DNA of 25,834 bases, from positions 1 to 25,834 of the forward strand of contig CAKTMK010000035.1 of NCBI GenBank assembly GCA_934574045.1, written 5' to 3'. Below the pieces are notes generated by a model. It saw only the letters and a program-made list of their open reading frames with translations. It had not been told where the DNA came from and made no database searches. The translations under genes were made by a program, and so were the position numbers. How positions within the stretch are numbered: position 1 is the stretch's first letter; the number at the start of each line of letters is the position of its first letter. Of this stretch, positions 1-6,697 are shown in pieces. This DNA is from an uncultured Oscillibacter sp. GTDB taxonomy: Bacteria; Bacillota; Clostridia; Oscillospirales; Oscillospiraceae.

Positions 1-122
1 CCTCAAAGCATTGCGCGGCGCACCCATCAGCATGGGCCGGGGTGAGATTCCCGTGGGCGGCTGCCAGCCGCCGTCCGATTTTGTCGCTTTCATTAAATCA
101 AAAGTAATTATAGGAGGTAGTC
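1..122 (+). other. Left edge: possible tail of an upstream gene and excisionase leader
   Basis: The first 80 or so bases are GC-rich and the remainder is AT-rich. One frame stays open from base 2 to a TGA at 155-157 and another from base 3 to a TAA near 105, so a truncated upstream gene may end here, but I recognise neither translation. A short GC-rich inverted repeat (GGCGGC at 56-61, GCCGCC at 67-72) followed within a few bases by TTTT could be a weak terminator. The Shine-Dalgarno GGAGG of the next gene is at 113-117. Confidence 0.3.
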
Positions 123-329
123 ATGCGAAAAAATGCAATTCGTTTTATGCTAAATGATTACCCTGATGTAATGTCTATTGATGAGATGTGCAGGGTTTTG
201 TCAATTGGCAAAAAGACTGGATACAAACTATTACAGACTGGCCAGATTCGTTTCTTGAAAATAGGCCGCGCATATCGCATTCCTAAAATCAATTTGTTGG
301 AATATCTGCAAGTAATCCGACCGGAATGA
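123..329 (+). CDS. Excisionase-family helix-turn-helix DNA-binding protein (Xis-like)
   Basis: This 68-residue protein has the layout of the small MerR-like/excisionase HTH family used by Tn916-type elements. Residues about 17-62 carry the pattern MSIDEMCRVLSIGKKTGYKL, then a short wing ending in an R-AYRIPK-type strand. That strand is typical of the family and would contact DNA. The family binds element ends and biases the integrase towards excision. The ATG has GGAGG 5 bases upstream. It is followed 117 bases later by the integrase gene in the same direction, the usual xis-int order at an element end. It is AT-richer than the host genes to the right, as expected for acquired DNA. The function as excisionase rather than a plain regulator is inferred from size and position. 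Confidence 0.75.
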   Translation: MRKNAIRFMLNDYPDVMSIDEMCRVLSIGKKTGYKLLQTGQIRFLKIGRAYRIPKINLLEYLQVIRPE

Positions 330-446
330 AAAGGGCCTTTCCTATCTAAGACTGTGTTTTTTGCATTGCCGGGTGACAAGTGATACTATAAGGAGGCCGA
401 CAGCAGAAATCCTATGGTCTCCGATTTGTGCGAAAGGAGGGTTAAC

Positions 447-1594
447 ATGGTAGCAGGCCATCTGCATGAAAAAATGGCTATTATTACATCATTCTAAACC
501 TAACAGATTCAGCAGGAAAAAGAAAGCCCAAATGGATCTCGACAGGCTTAACGATCAAGGGCAACAAAAAACGCGCAGAACAGATGCTCATGGAAGAACG
601 GAGAAAATATGCCAATGCCAAGGCCGGTGACGATGTGCTATTTGCAGACTTCATGGAACAATGGCTTGAGATTGTAAAATCAACCGTCAGCATACCGACT
701 TATTCTTCGTATGTAAATGCTGTGAAGTCAATTATTGCACCATACTTCCGAAAGAAGAAAATACTCTTACGGGATTTGCAGGCACATGACATTCAAATGT
801 TCTATCAGGAGCAATTACAGCGGGTAAAGGCGTCGTCTGTGATTCATTATCACGCAAATATCCATAAGGCACTCAAATACGCTGTCAAGAACGATATGAT
901 TCCGAGCAATCCCGCCGACAAGGTTGAGCGGCCAAAGCAGGACAAATTTTACGGCAACTTTTACGATAGGGATGAGTTGAACAAACTCTTTGAAGCCGTT
1001 ACAGGCACAAAATTGGAATTGCCGGTTCTTCTCGGTGCATTTTATGGCTTGCGTCGAAGTGAAATCGTTGGCTTAAAATGGAGCGCCATTGATTTTGAGC
1101 AAAACACCATTACAATCAGCCATACCGTAACTTCTTGCAATTTGGATGGTAAATGTGTAATCGTTGCAAAGGATACGACAAAAACAAAGTCCAGCCGTAG
1201 AACGCTCCCGCTTGTACCGTACTTTCATGAAAAGCTGCTTGCGGTAAAGGCTCAACAGGAAAGAAATCAAAAGCTATGTGGACGTTCCTATAACAGAGAA
1301 TTCCTTGAATATATTTGCGTAGATGATATTGGGGATCGGTTCAAGCCGAACTATATTACATCACAGTTTCCTAAGCTGTTGGAACGGAACGGCTTCCGCA
1401 AAATCCGCTTTCATGATCTCAGACATAGCTGTGCGAGCCTCCTGCTGGCCAGCGGTGTCCCCATGAAACATATTCAAGAATGGTTAGGGCATAGCGATTT
1501 TTCAACCACAGCAAATATCTACGCGCACCTTGATTACTCATCAAAGCTCACATCTGCAAGTGCAATGGAAAGCAATTTCCATCTTGGAGCATGA
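447..1594 (+). pseudogene. int: Tyrosine-recombinase integrase, N-terminus out of frame (A6 frameshift)
   Basis: This is a phage/ICE-type site-specific integrase. The in-frame part from 584 holds a SAM-like core-binding domain and the catalytic domain. Visible catalytic residues are Arg in YGLRRSEIVGL, the HDLRHSCASLLL box, the LGH motif (EWLGHSDF) and a terminal Tyr in IYAHLDY. The true start appears to be ATG 447, with AAAGGAGG at 434-440. From there nine codons read to a run of six A (469-474), after which that frame stops at 493. Moving to the -1 frame at this run gives an uninterrupted arm-binding domain (NGYYYIILNLTDSAGKRKPK and onwards) that joins the main ORF. One extra A would restore the gene. 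It may be decayed, read by -1 slippage on AAA, or a sequencing error. The later ATG at 584 would lack the arm-binding domain. Confidence 0.85.
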
Positions 1595-1597
1595 AAA

Positions 1598-1627
1598 AGG
1601 AGCTATCAACTAAAGTTGATAGCTCCT
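1598..1627 (-). terminator. Intrinsic terminator of the tRNA-Ser gene
   Basis: A perfect 13-bp stem (1598-1610 with 1615-1627) closes a 4-base loop. Read on the minus strand it is followed by TTTTT, so it is a good terminator for the minus-strand tRNA whose CCA end lies 2 bases away. It begins 4 bases after the integrase stop and could also end integrase transcripts, although the plus strand lacks a U tract. Confidence 0.8.
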
Positions 1628-1628
1628 G

Positions 1629-1722
1629 TGGCGGAGGGCGTGGGATTCGAACCCACGGGTCGGCTCAACACCGGCCAAACGATTTCGAGTCGTTCTCGTT
1701 ATGACCTCTTCGATAGCCCTCC
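1629..1722 (-). tRNA. tRNA-Ser (anticodon CGA)
   Basis: On the minus strand a 94-base class II tRNA is complete. The acceptor stem GGAGGGC pairs with GCCCTCC. The anticodon stem AACGA/TCGTT holds the loop CTCGAAA, so the anticodon is CGA and it reads UCG. A long variable arm (GGCCGG...CCGACC type) marks it as serine. The T arm is CGTGGGTTCGAATCCCACG and CCA is encoded. The integrase gene lies just beyond the 3' end, so this gene is the likely attachment target of the element, and its 3' part may have been rebuilt by the element. Confidence 0.95.
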
Positions 1723-1738
1723 GAATATGTCGATTCCT

Positions 1739-1767
1739 ATTCTATCCTAAATCCTTGAAAAAAACAA
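1739..1767 (-). promoter_or_regulatory. Promoter of tRNA-Ser
   Basis: On the minus strand TTGTTT (1762-1767) and TAGAAT (1739-1744) are 17 bases apart, placing the start of transcription about 10 bases before the mature tRNA. The spacer contains a short CCTTG/CAAGG palindrome. Confidence 0.6.
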
Positions 1768-1885
1768 GGTCAGGAATAGGATAGAAAAACAGGATAGAAC
1801 AAGCAAAAATATGGACTTCAATAAAAGCCGTTGAGTGCTTGAAACACAAGGGATTGGAGATTCTGTGGTGGCTCTAACGGGAGTA

Positions 1886-1927
1886 GATTTCGAGTCAAGC
1901 TCGTTACGACCACTTCGATACCGCTCC
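1886..1927 (-). pseudogene. Truncated tRNA-Ser copy (5' half)
   Basis: These 42 bases align without gaps to the 5' half of the intact tRNA-Ser (1681-1722). I count 35 identities, with the acceptor 5' strand, D arm and anticodon loop CTCGAAA all kept. Beyond the anticodon loop similarity stops abruptly: there is no variable arm, no T arm with GGTTCGAAT and no CCA. It therefore cannot be a working tRNA. The break at the anticodon loop fits a recombination scar. Confidence 0.7.
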
Positions 1928-1976
1928 GGATCTGATATTCCCATGTTTGCTTTGGCCGCGTACCCTCAGGGCGGCC

Positions 1977-2003
1977 CCGCTATGACCGCTTCGATACGCT
2001 CGG
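1977..2003 (-). pseudogene. Second tRNA-Ser-like remnant (D-arm region)
   Basis: A shorter block repeats the tRNA-Ser D-arm region. The plus-strand core TATGACCGCTTCGATA differs at one position from 1701-1716 of the intact gene. Flanking bases are only partly alike and no T arm is present. It has the same orientation as the other two copies. A further degenerate copy is likely, but the short match makes this less certain. Confidence 0.5.
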
Positions 2004-2216
2004 GACCGGCTTTTCCCGGCGCTGAGCCAGCGCTTAGATTTTCATTATGCCATACTTTTTCAAAAGTTGCAAGCCCTGTTCGCAAAGAGTTTTTACGCGC
2101 CCGCCAAGGCCGCGGGACGGCGGGCGAAAGCAGTCGAAACCCCTCTGCCCCAACGGATCGGGCGGTCCCGCCGCTCAAATTCACAAATTTTTCACAGAAA
2201 TTCCTGCCCTACCCCC
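2004..2216. other. Non-coding spacer upstream of groES
   Basis: I see no gene here. A 6-bp hairpin (GCGCTG/CAGCGC) lies near 2020-2034 and a GC-rich imperfect repeat near 2099-2125. The last 40 bases turn AT-rich and lead into the groES promoter. Short open frames across this stretch run through the tRNA remnants and show no protein-like features. Confidence 0.5.
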
Positions 2217-2245
2217 TTTACAAACCCGGAGCAATGTACTATGAT
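2217..2245 (+). promoter_or_regulatory. groESL sigma-A promoter
   Basis: TTTACA (2217-2222) and TATGAT (2240-2245) are separated by 17 bases. The expected start site falls at the first arm of the CIRCE operator, as in other HrcA-controlled operons. Confidence 0.85.
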
Positions 2246-2252
2246 AGCACCG

Positions 2253-2279
2253 TTAGCACTCAAGGGAACAGAGTGCTAA
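2253..2279 (+). promoter_or_regulatory. CIRCE operator (HrcA binding site)
   Basis: TTAGCACTC, nine bases, then GAGTGCTAA: an exact match to the CIRCE consensus as I know it. HrcA binds this element and represses groESL until heat or misfolded protein titrates GroEL. The hrcA gene is not in the window. Confidence 0.97.
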
Positions 2280-2322
2280 CCTGAAATCGTTATTTTTTTA
2301 TATAATAAGGAGGCAGTTTTCT

Positions 2323-2607
2323 ATGAAACTCACACCGCTTGCAGACCGTGTCATTCTGAAAATGGTGGAGACCGAGGAGACCACCAAGGGCGGCATCATC
2401 CTGACCGGCTCTGCCAAGGAGAAGCCCTCCGTGGCTGAGGTCATTTCCGTCGGCCCCGGCGGCAACGTGGACGGCAAGGACGTTGTAATGACCGTGAAGC
2501 CCGGCGATAAGGTCATCACCAGCCAGTACGCGGGCAGCAAGGTCACGCTGGACGACGTGGAGTACGTGGTCGTCCGCCAGAGCGAGATCCTCGCCATCGT
2601 TGACTGA
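2323..2607 (+). CDS. groES: Co-chaperonin GroES
   Basis: This 94-residue protein is the 10-kDa lid of the GroEL chamber, at full family length. It starts MKLTPLADRVI, has the mobile-loop region TTKGGIILTGSAKEKP at about residues 20-35, then the conserved VAEVISVGPGG turn and a C-terminal strand with YVVVRQSEILAIV. Seven GroES copies would cap GroEL in the cytoplasm and help fold proteins in an ATP cycle. GGAGG lies 8 bases before the ATG. It follows the CIRCE operator by 43 bases and precedes groEL by 41 bases, so the two form the usual heat-shock operon. Confidence 0.98.
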   Translation: MKLTPLADRVILKMVETEETTKGGIILTGSAKEKPSVAEVISVGPGGNVDGKDVVMTVKPGDKVITSQYAGSKVTLDDVEYVVVRQSEILAIVD

Positions 2608-2648
2608 TTTCCGTCAATTTCATCTTCTGAATTTTGGAGGTATGCGAT

Positions 2649-4274
2649 ATGTCTAAACTCATCAAGCGCGGCGAAGATGCCCGCAAGGCTTTGCAGGCCG
2701 GCGTGGATACGCTGGCGGATACCGTTAAGGTCACCCTCGGCCCCAAGGGCCGCAACGTGGTGCTGGACAAGAAGTACGGCGCTCCCCTCATCACCAACGA
2801 CGGCGTGACCATCGCCAAGGAAGTGGAACTGCCCGATCCCTTTGAGAACATGGGCGCGCAGCTGGTGAAGGAAGTCTCCACCAAGACCAACGACGTTGCC
2901 GGCGACGGCACCACCACCGCCACTCTGCTGGCGCAGGCCATGATCGGCGAGGGCCTGAAGAATCTGGCCGCCGGCGCGAATCCCGTCGTGGTCCGCAAGG
3001 GCATGGCCAAGGCCGTTGAGGCCGCCGTGGCCGAGGTCAAGAAGCAGGCCAAGAAGGTGGACGGCTCCAAGGACATCGCCCGCGTGGGTGCCGTGTCCTC
3101 CGGCGACGAGGAGATCGGCAAGCTGATCGCCGACGCCATGGAGAAGGTCTCCTCCGACGGCGTTATCACCATCGAGGAGTCCAAGACCGCCGAGACCTAC
3201 AGCGAGGTCGTTGAGGGCATGCAGTTCGACCGCGGCTATATCACTCCGTATATGTGCACCGACACGGAGAAGATGGAGGCTAACATCGACGACGCCTATA
3301 TCCTCATCACCGACAAGAAGATCTCTGTGATCTCCGACATCCTGCCCCTGCTGGAGCAGCTGGTCCAGTCCGGCAAGAAGCTCCTCATCATCGCGGAGGA
3401 CGTTGAGGGCGAGGCTCTGTCCACCCTGATCGTCAACCGTCTGCGCGGCACGCTGAACGTCGTGTGCGTCAAGGCCCCCGGCTTCGGCGACCGGCGCAAG
3501 GAGATGCTGCAGGATATCGCCACTCTGACCGGCGGCACCGTCGTGTCCGAGGAGGTGGGTCTAGAGCTGAAGAACGCCACCGTGGATATGCTGGGCCGCG
3601 CCCGTCAGGTCAAGGTCACCAAGGAGAACACCACCATCGTGGACGGCGCCGGCGACTCTCAGGCCATCAAGGACCGCGTGAGCCAGATCCGTGCCCAGAT
3701 CGCCAACACCACCAGCGAGTATGACAAGGAGAAGCTGCAGGAGCGCCTTGCCAAGCTGGCCGGCGGCGTGGCCGTCATCAAGGTCGGCGCTGCCACCGAG
3801 ACGGAGATGAAGGAGAAGAAGCTGCGCATCGAGGACGCGCTGAACGCGACCCGCGCCGCAGTCGAGGAGGGCGTTGTCGCCGGCGGCGGCACCATCTTCG
3901 TCAATATCATCCCCGCCGTGGAGGCTCTGCTGGACTCCGTCGAGGGCGACGAGAAGACCGGCGTGAAGCTGATCGCCAAGGCTCTGGAGGCCCCCATCCG
4001 TCAGATCGCGGCCAACGCCGGTCTGGATGGCTCCGTGATCCTAGAGAAGGTCCGCTCCTCCGGCAAGAACGGCTACGGCTTCGACGCCTATAAGGAGGAG
4101 TACTGCGACATGGTGGCTGCCGGTATCATCGACCCGGCGAAGGTGACCCGCTCCGCGCTGGAGAACGCCGCCTCCGTGTCCGCCATGGTGCTGACCACCG
4201 AGTCTCTGGTGGCCGACAAGCCCGAGCCTCCCGCGCCCGCGCCCGCCGCTCCCGATATGGGCGGTATGTACTAA
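2649..4274 (+). CDS. groEL: Chaperonin GroEL
   Basis: This 541-residue 60-kDa chaperonin folds client proteins in a double seven-membered ring with GroES. Visible marks are the ATP-site blocks TLGPKGRNVVLDKKYGAP (about residues 28-45), NDVAGDGTTTATLLAQ (about 82-97), the apical-domain block KAPGFGDRRKEML, and the hinge VVAGGGT near residue 410. The tail is short and glycine/methionine-rich (PDMGGMY), preceded by a proline/alanine run. I start it at ATG 2649 because GGAGG ends 8 bases upstream and the protein then begins MSKLIKRGEDAR like the family. A TTG at 2634 is in frame but overlaps that ribosome site. Second gene of the CIRCE-controlled operon. Confidence 0.98.
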   Translation: MSKLIKRGEDARKALQAGVDTLADTVKVTLGPKGRNVVLDKKYGAPLITNDGVTIAKEVELPDPFENMGAQLVKEVSTKTNDVAGDGTTTATLLAQAMIGEGLKNLAAGANPVVVRKGMAKAVEAAVAEVKKQAKKVDGSKDIARVGAVSSGDEEIGKLIADAMEKVSSDGVITIEESKTAETYSEVVEGMQFDRGYITPYMCTDTEKMEANIDDAYILITDKKISVISDILPLLEQLVQSGKKLLIIAEDVEGEALSTLIVNRLRGTLNVVCVKAPGFGDRRKEMLQDIATLTGGTVVSEEVGLELKNATVDMLGRARQVKVTKENTTIVDGAGDSQAIKDRVSQIRAQIANTTSEYDKEKLQERLAKLAGGVAVIKVGAATETEMKEKKLRIEDALNATRAAVEEGVVAGGGTIFVNIIPAVEALLDSVEGDEKTGVKLIAKALEAPIRQIAANAGLDGSVILEKVRSSGKNGYGFDAYKEEYCDMVAAGIIDPAKVTRSALENAASVSAMVLTTESLVADKPEPPAPAPAAPDMGGMY

Positions 4275-4312
4275 GCCGCGCCGAAGGCCGGAATACCCAA
4301 TCGAACGAACAA

Positions 4313-4345
4313 GCTCCCGGTATCCGCATTGCGGATACCGGGAGC
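4313..4345 (+). terminator. groESL terminator
   Basis: A perfect 15-bp stem (4313-4327 with 4331-4345) has a 3-base loop and is followed by CTTTT. It lies 38 bases after the groEL stop and separates the operon from the convergent bioY. Confidence 0.93.
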
Positions 4346-4370
4346 CTTTTGCATCCTGTTTCAGCGCGGC

Positions 4371-4919
4371 TCAGGCGGCGGCCTGCTCAGCCTGCGCTCC
4401 CACGTGGGGCAGCAGCTTGGGGGCGAGGACGCCCACCACGATGATCTTCACCATGTCGCCGGGGAGATAGGGGATCATGCCGGCCATCAGGATGCCCCAC
4501 GTACTCAGGTCCTTGCCCATGTAGACGTTCAGCACGACCGCCATATAAGGCAGGCCCACCAGGTACAGCACGGCAAGGCCCGCAAGGCACGCCGGGACGA
4601 TGCGCTTGATGGAGCGGCTGCCGCCGGTCAGCTTTCCAATGACCCACGCGGCGGGGATCAGGCCGATCAAAAAGCCGCAGGTGGGGTAGAGCAGATAGCC
4701 GAAGCCGCCGCCCGCCGTGAAAATAGGCAGGCCAACCAGCCCCAGCGCCACGCAGACGAACTGGCTCAGCGCGCCGTATTTCGCGCCCAGCAGCACGCCT
4801 GCCAGCGCGGTGAAAACGGATTACAGCGTAATGGCGGAGCGGAGAAACAGAGCCGTGATGAACGCGCCCGCAGCAGCTAGAACCGCGAACAGCGGAGTCG
4901 AGATCGGCAGTCATGCCAT
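4371..4919 (-). pseudogene. bioY: Biotin transporter substrate-binding subunit BioY, two in-frame stops
   Basis: BioY is the membrane S component that captures biotin for ECF transporters. The intact-looking part (GTG 4796 to 4371, 141 residues) contains GAKYGALSQF, the GLPIFTAGGGFGYLLYPTCG biotin-site region and a PGDMVK block near the end. Extending upstream in the same frame recovers the missing N-terminus (LPISTPLFAVLAAAGAFITA, then TALAGVLLGAKYG) from ATG 4919, giving 182 codons, the normal family length. That frame has two stops: TGA at codon 3 (4911-4913) and TAA at 4821-4823, where relatives usually have a polar residue such as Gln. Both could arise by a single C-to-T change (CGA to TGA, CAA to TAA). 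Without the first segments a functional transporter is unlikely. The promoter and BirA operators look intact. Confidence 0.85.
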
Positions 4920-4935
4920 TCTGTGTGTCCCCAGC

Positions 4936-4965
4936 TGTAAACTTGTTTGAAAGAAAGCGTTTACA
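4936..4965. promoter_or_regulatory. BirA operator 1
   Basis: TGTAAAC (4936-4942), 16 bases, then GTTTACA (4959-4965). This matches the bacterial biotin-repressor box TTGTAAACC-N14/15-GGTTTACAA in arms and spacing. It covers the likely transcription start of bioY, so BirA bound with biotinyl-AMP would block bioY. Confidence 0.9.
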
Positions 4966-4967
4966 AC

Positions 4968-4995
4968 AGTGTAGCACGAGGGGGAAGACTGTAAA
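4968..4995 (-). promoter_or_regulatory. bioY promoter
   Basis: On the minus strand TTTACA (4990-4995) and TACACT (4968-4973) are 16 bases apart. The -35 lies inside BirA operator 2 and the start site inside operator 1, so the promoter is sandwiched by both operators. Confidence 0.65.
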
Positions 4996-5019
4996 CAGAA
5001 AAATCCGAACTGGTTTACA
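4990..5019. promoter_or_regulatory. BirA operator 2
   Basis: A second TGTAAAC-N16-GTTTACA (4990-4996 and 5013-5019), 24 bases from operator 1. A lone third half-site GTTTACA lies at 5039-5045, inside the birA promoter. Confidence 0.9.
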
Positions 5020-5039
5020 GCTTTGCAGTCCTCCGCCCG

Positions 5040-5068
5040 TTTACAAACGGGGCGGAATGTGGTATGCT
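5040..5068 (+). promoter_or_regulatory. birA promoter
   Basis: TTTACA (5040-5045) and TATGCT (5063-5068) are 17 bases apart, with a TGG extension before the -10. The -35 overlaps a BirA half-site, hinting at weak autoregulation. The -10 contains the ATG at 5064, which rules that codon out as the birA start for this promoter. Confidence 0.75.
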
Positions 5069-5099
5069 GACAGCGACTTTGAAGAAGGAGGCGGTGCCA

Positions 5100-6104
5100 G
5101 TGAGCCGCCAAAAGGTATTGGAGCTGCTCAGAAGCTGCTCGGAGGAGCATCTCTCCGGTGAGGAGATCGCCCAGCGGCTGGGACTCAGCCGCGCCGCCGT
5201 GTGGAAGGCGGTGGACGCGCTGCGCCGGGACGGCTACACCGTGGAAGCGAAGCCGGGGCTTGGCTACTGCCTGACCGCCGCGCCGGACGCGCTGACGGAG
5301 GCGGAGATCCGGGGCTTTCTGGGCGAGACGGCGGTGGTGGGCCGGGAGCTGGTGTGTCTGGACAGCGTGGATTCCACCAATACGTACTTAAAGAAATGGG
5401 CGCTTTCCGGCGCGCCGGACGGCACCGTGGTCACCGCGGACTGCCAGTCCGGCGGCCGGGGCCGGATGGAGCGGGTGTTCCAGAATCCCAAGGGGAAGCT
5501 GGTGGCGCTCAGCGCCCTGATGCGCCCGCCCGTGCCGCTGGAGCGGCTGACCTCCATCACGGCGCAGACCGCCGTGGCGCTGTGCGGCGCGGTGGAGGAG
5601 GTATGCGGCGTCCGCCCGCAGATCAAGTGGACCAACGATCTGGTGATCGAAAAGCGGAAGCTGTGCGGCATCCTGACGGAGATGGCGCTGGAGGGCGAGA
5701 GCGGAAAGCTCCAGTATCTGGTCATCGGCATCGGGCTGAACGTCCATCAGACGCCGGAGGACTTCGGCCCGGAGCTGGCAGAGATCGCCGTCTCGCTGGA
5801 CATGGCGCTGGGACGGCCCGTCTCGCGGCCCGCGCTGGCGGCGGCGGAGATCCGGGCGCTGGACCGGCTGTACGCGGACATCTGCCGGGGCGACGTGGCC
5901 AAATATGTGGAGGAATACCGCCGCAGCTGCGTGACGCTGGGAAAGACCGTGCAGCTCATCGCCGCGGACGGGACCCGGGAGACCGCCCGCGCGCTGGACA
6001 TCGACGACGACTTCGGCCTGCTGGTTCGGCTGGAGGACGGAACGGAGCGCACCGTGCGCACGGGGGAGGTCTCCGTGCGGGGAATGTACGGCTACGTGGA
6101 CTGA
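5100..6104 (+). CDS. birA: Bifunctional biotin-protein ligase / biotin operon repressor BirA
   Basis: BirA makes biotinyl-AMP, transfers biotin to the lysine of carboxylase carrier domains, and in its group II form represses biotin genes. This 334-residue protein has the N-terminal winged helix (LSGEEIAQRLGLSRAAVWKA, about residues 18-37), then the ligase domain with SGGRGRMERVF (about 116), KWTNDL and KLCGILTEM (about 176-195) and GIGLNVHQ, and the small C-terminal SH3-like domain. I choose GTG 5100 because GGAGG at 5087-5091 is 8 bases upstream and the in-frame ATG 5064 lies inside the promoter. Two BirA boxes stand upstream beside the divergent, broken bioY. In the ligase loop a usual Trp is replaced by Phe (GRMERVF), which I regard as minor. 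Confidence 0.95.
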   Translation: MSRQKVLELLRSCSEEHLSGEEIAQRLGLSRAAVWKAVDALRRDGYTVEAKPGLGYCLTAAPDALTEAEIRGFLGETAVVGRELVCLDSVDSTNTYLKKWALSGAPDGTVVTADCQSGGRGRMERVFQNPKGKLVALSALMRPPVPLERLTSITAQTAVALCGAVEEVCGVRPQIKWTNDLVIEKRKLCGILTEMALEGESGKLQYLVIGIGLNVHQTPEDFGPELAEIAVSLDMALGRPVSRPALAAAEIRALDRLYADICRGDVAKYVEEYRRSCVTLGKTVQLIAADGTRETARALDIDDDFGLLVRLEDGTERTVRTGEVSVRGMYGYVD

Positions 6105-6154
6105 CCGCGGCGGCCGGAGAGAGAAAAATCAGACGACCAAAGGAAGCGGATATC

Positions 6155-6697
6155 TTGAAAAAATACTGGGAACTGTTTATCACCTTTGCGAAAATGGGCG
6201 TGCTGACCTTCGGCGGCGGCATGGCCATGCTGCCCATCCTCCAGCGGGAGGTGGTGGAGAACAAGCACTGGGCGGACGAGGAGGAACTGACGGACTATTT
6301 CGCCATCGGCCAGTGCACGCCGGGCATCATCGCCGTGAACACCGCCACCTTCATCGGCCAGAAGCTCTACGGCACAGTCGGCGGCATTCTGGCGACGCTG
6401 GGCGTCGTTTTTCCGTCTCTTGTCATCATCTCCCTGCTGGCGGGGCTCATCAACAACTTTGCGGACCTTGCGTGGGTGCAGAACGCATTCGCGGGCATTC
6501 AGGTCTGCGTGTGCGTGCTGATCTTCAACGCGGTGGTGAAGCTGCTGAAAAAGTCCGTGGTGGATAAGCGGACGCTGGTCATTTTCCTGCTGGTGCTGGC
6601 GGGCGGCTGCCTGCTGGACGTTTCGCCGGTGGTGTTTGTGCTGCTCTCCGCGCTGGCGGGCATCGTACTCAAGCAGTTGGAGGTGAAAAGATCATGA
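6155..6697 (+). CDS. Chromate transporter family protein, first half-size subunit (ChrA/CHR)
   Basis: This 180-residue membrane protein is a single CHR domain. It begins with a short N-terminal helix, then the family signature FGGGMAMLPILQREVV (about residues 18-33), an acidic stretch, and the second signature QCTPGIIAVNTATFIG followed by several hydrophobic segments to the C-terminus. Short CHR proteins come in adjacent pairs that act together, and in some bacteria export chromate or related oxyanions. The substrate here is unknown. I set the start at TTG 6155, with AGGAAG about 8 bases upstream, since the frame upstream runs through birA. The stop overlaps the next start as ATGA. It lies 50 bases after birA and may share its transcript. 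Confidence 0.9.
   Translation: MKKYWELFITFAKMGVLTFGGGMAMLPILQREVVENKHWADEEELTDYFAIGQCTPGIIAVNTATFIGQKLYGTVGGILATLGVVFPSLVIISLLAGLINNFADLAWVQNAFAGIQVCVCVLIFNAVVKLLKKSVVDKRTLVIFLLVLAGGCLLDVSPVVFVLLSALAGIVLKQLEVKRS

Noticed and set aside
1835..2284. A 149-codon frame on the plus strand across the tRNA remnants, the groES promoter and the CIRCE operator.
   Set aside because: It crosses regulatory DNA and tRNA-derived sequence, has no ribosome site and no protein-like pattern.
4387..4977. A 196-codon frame on the minus strand overlapping bioY.
   Set aside because: It lies in a different frame from the recognisable BioY sequence. It starts between the BirA operators, and its arginine-rich translation is not membrane-like.
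5064..5099. ATG 5064 as the birA start.
   Set aside because: It lies inside the -10 hexamer of the only good promoter, and the GGAGG at 5087-5091 points to GTG 5100.
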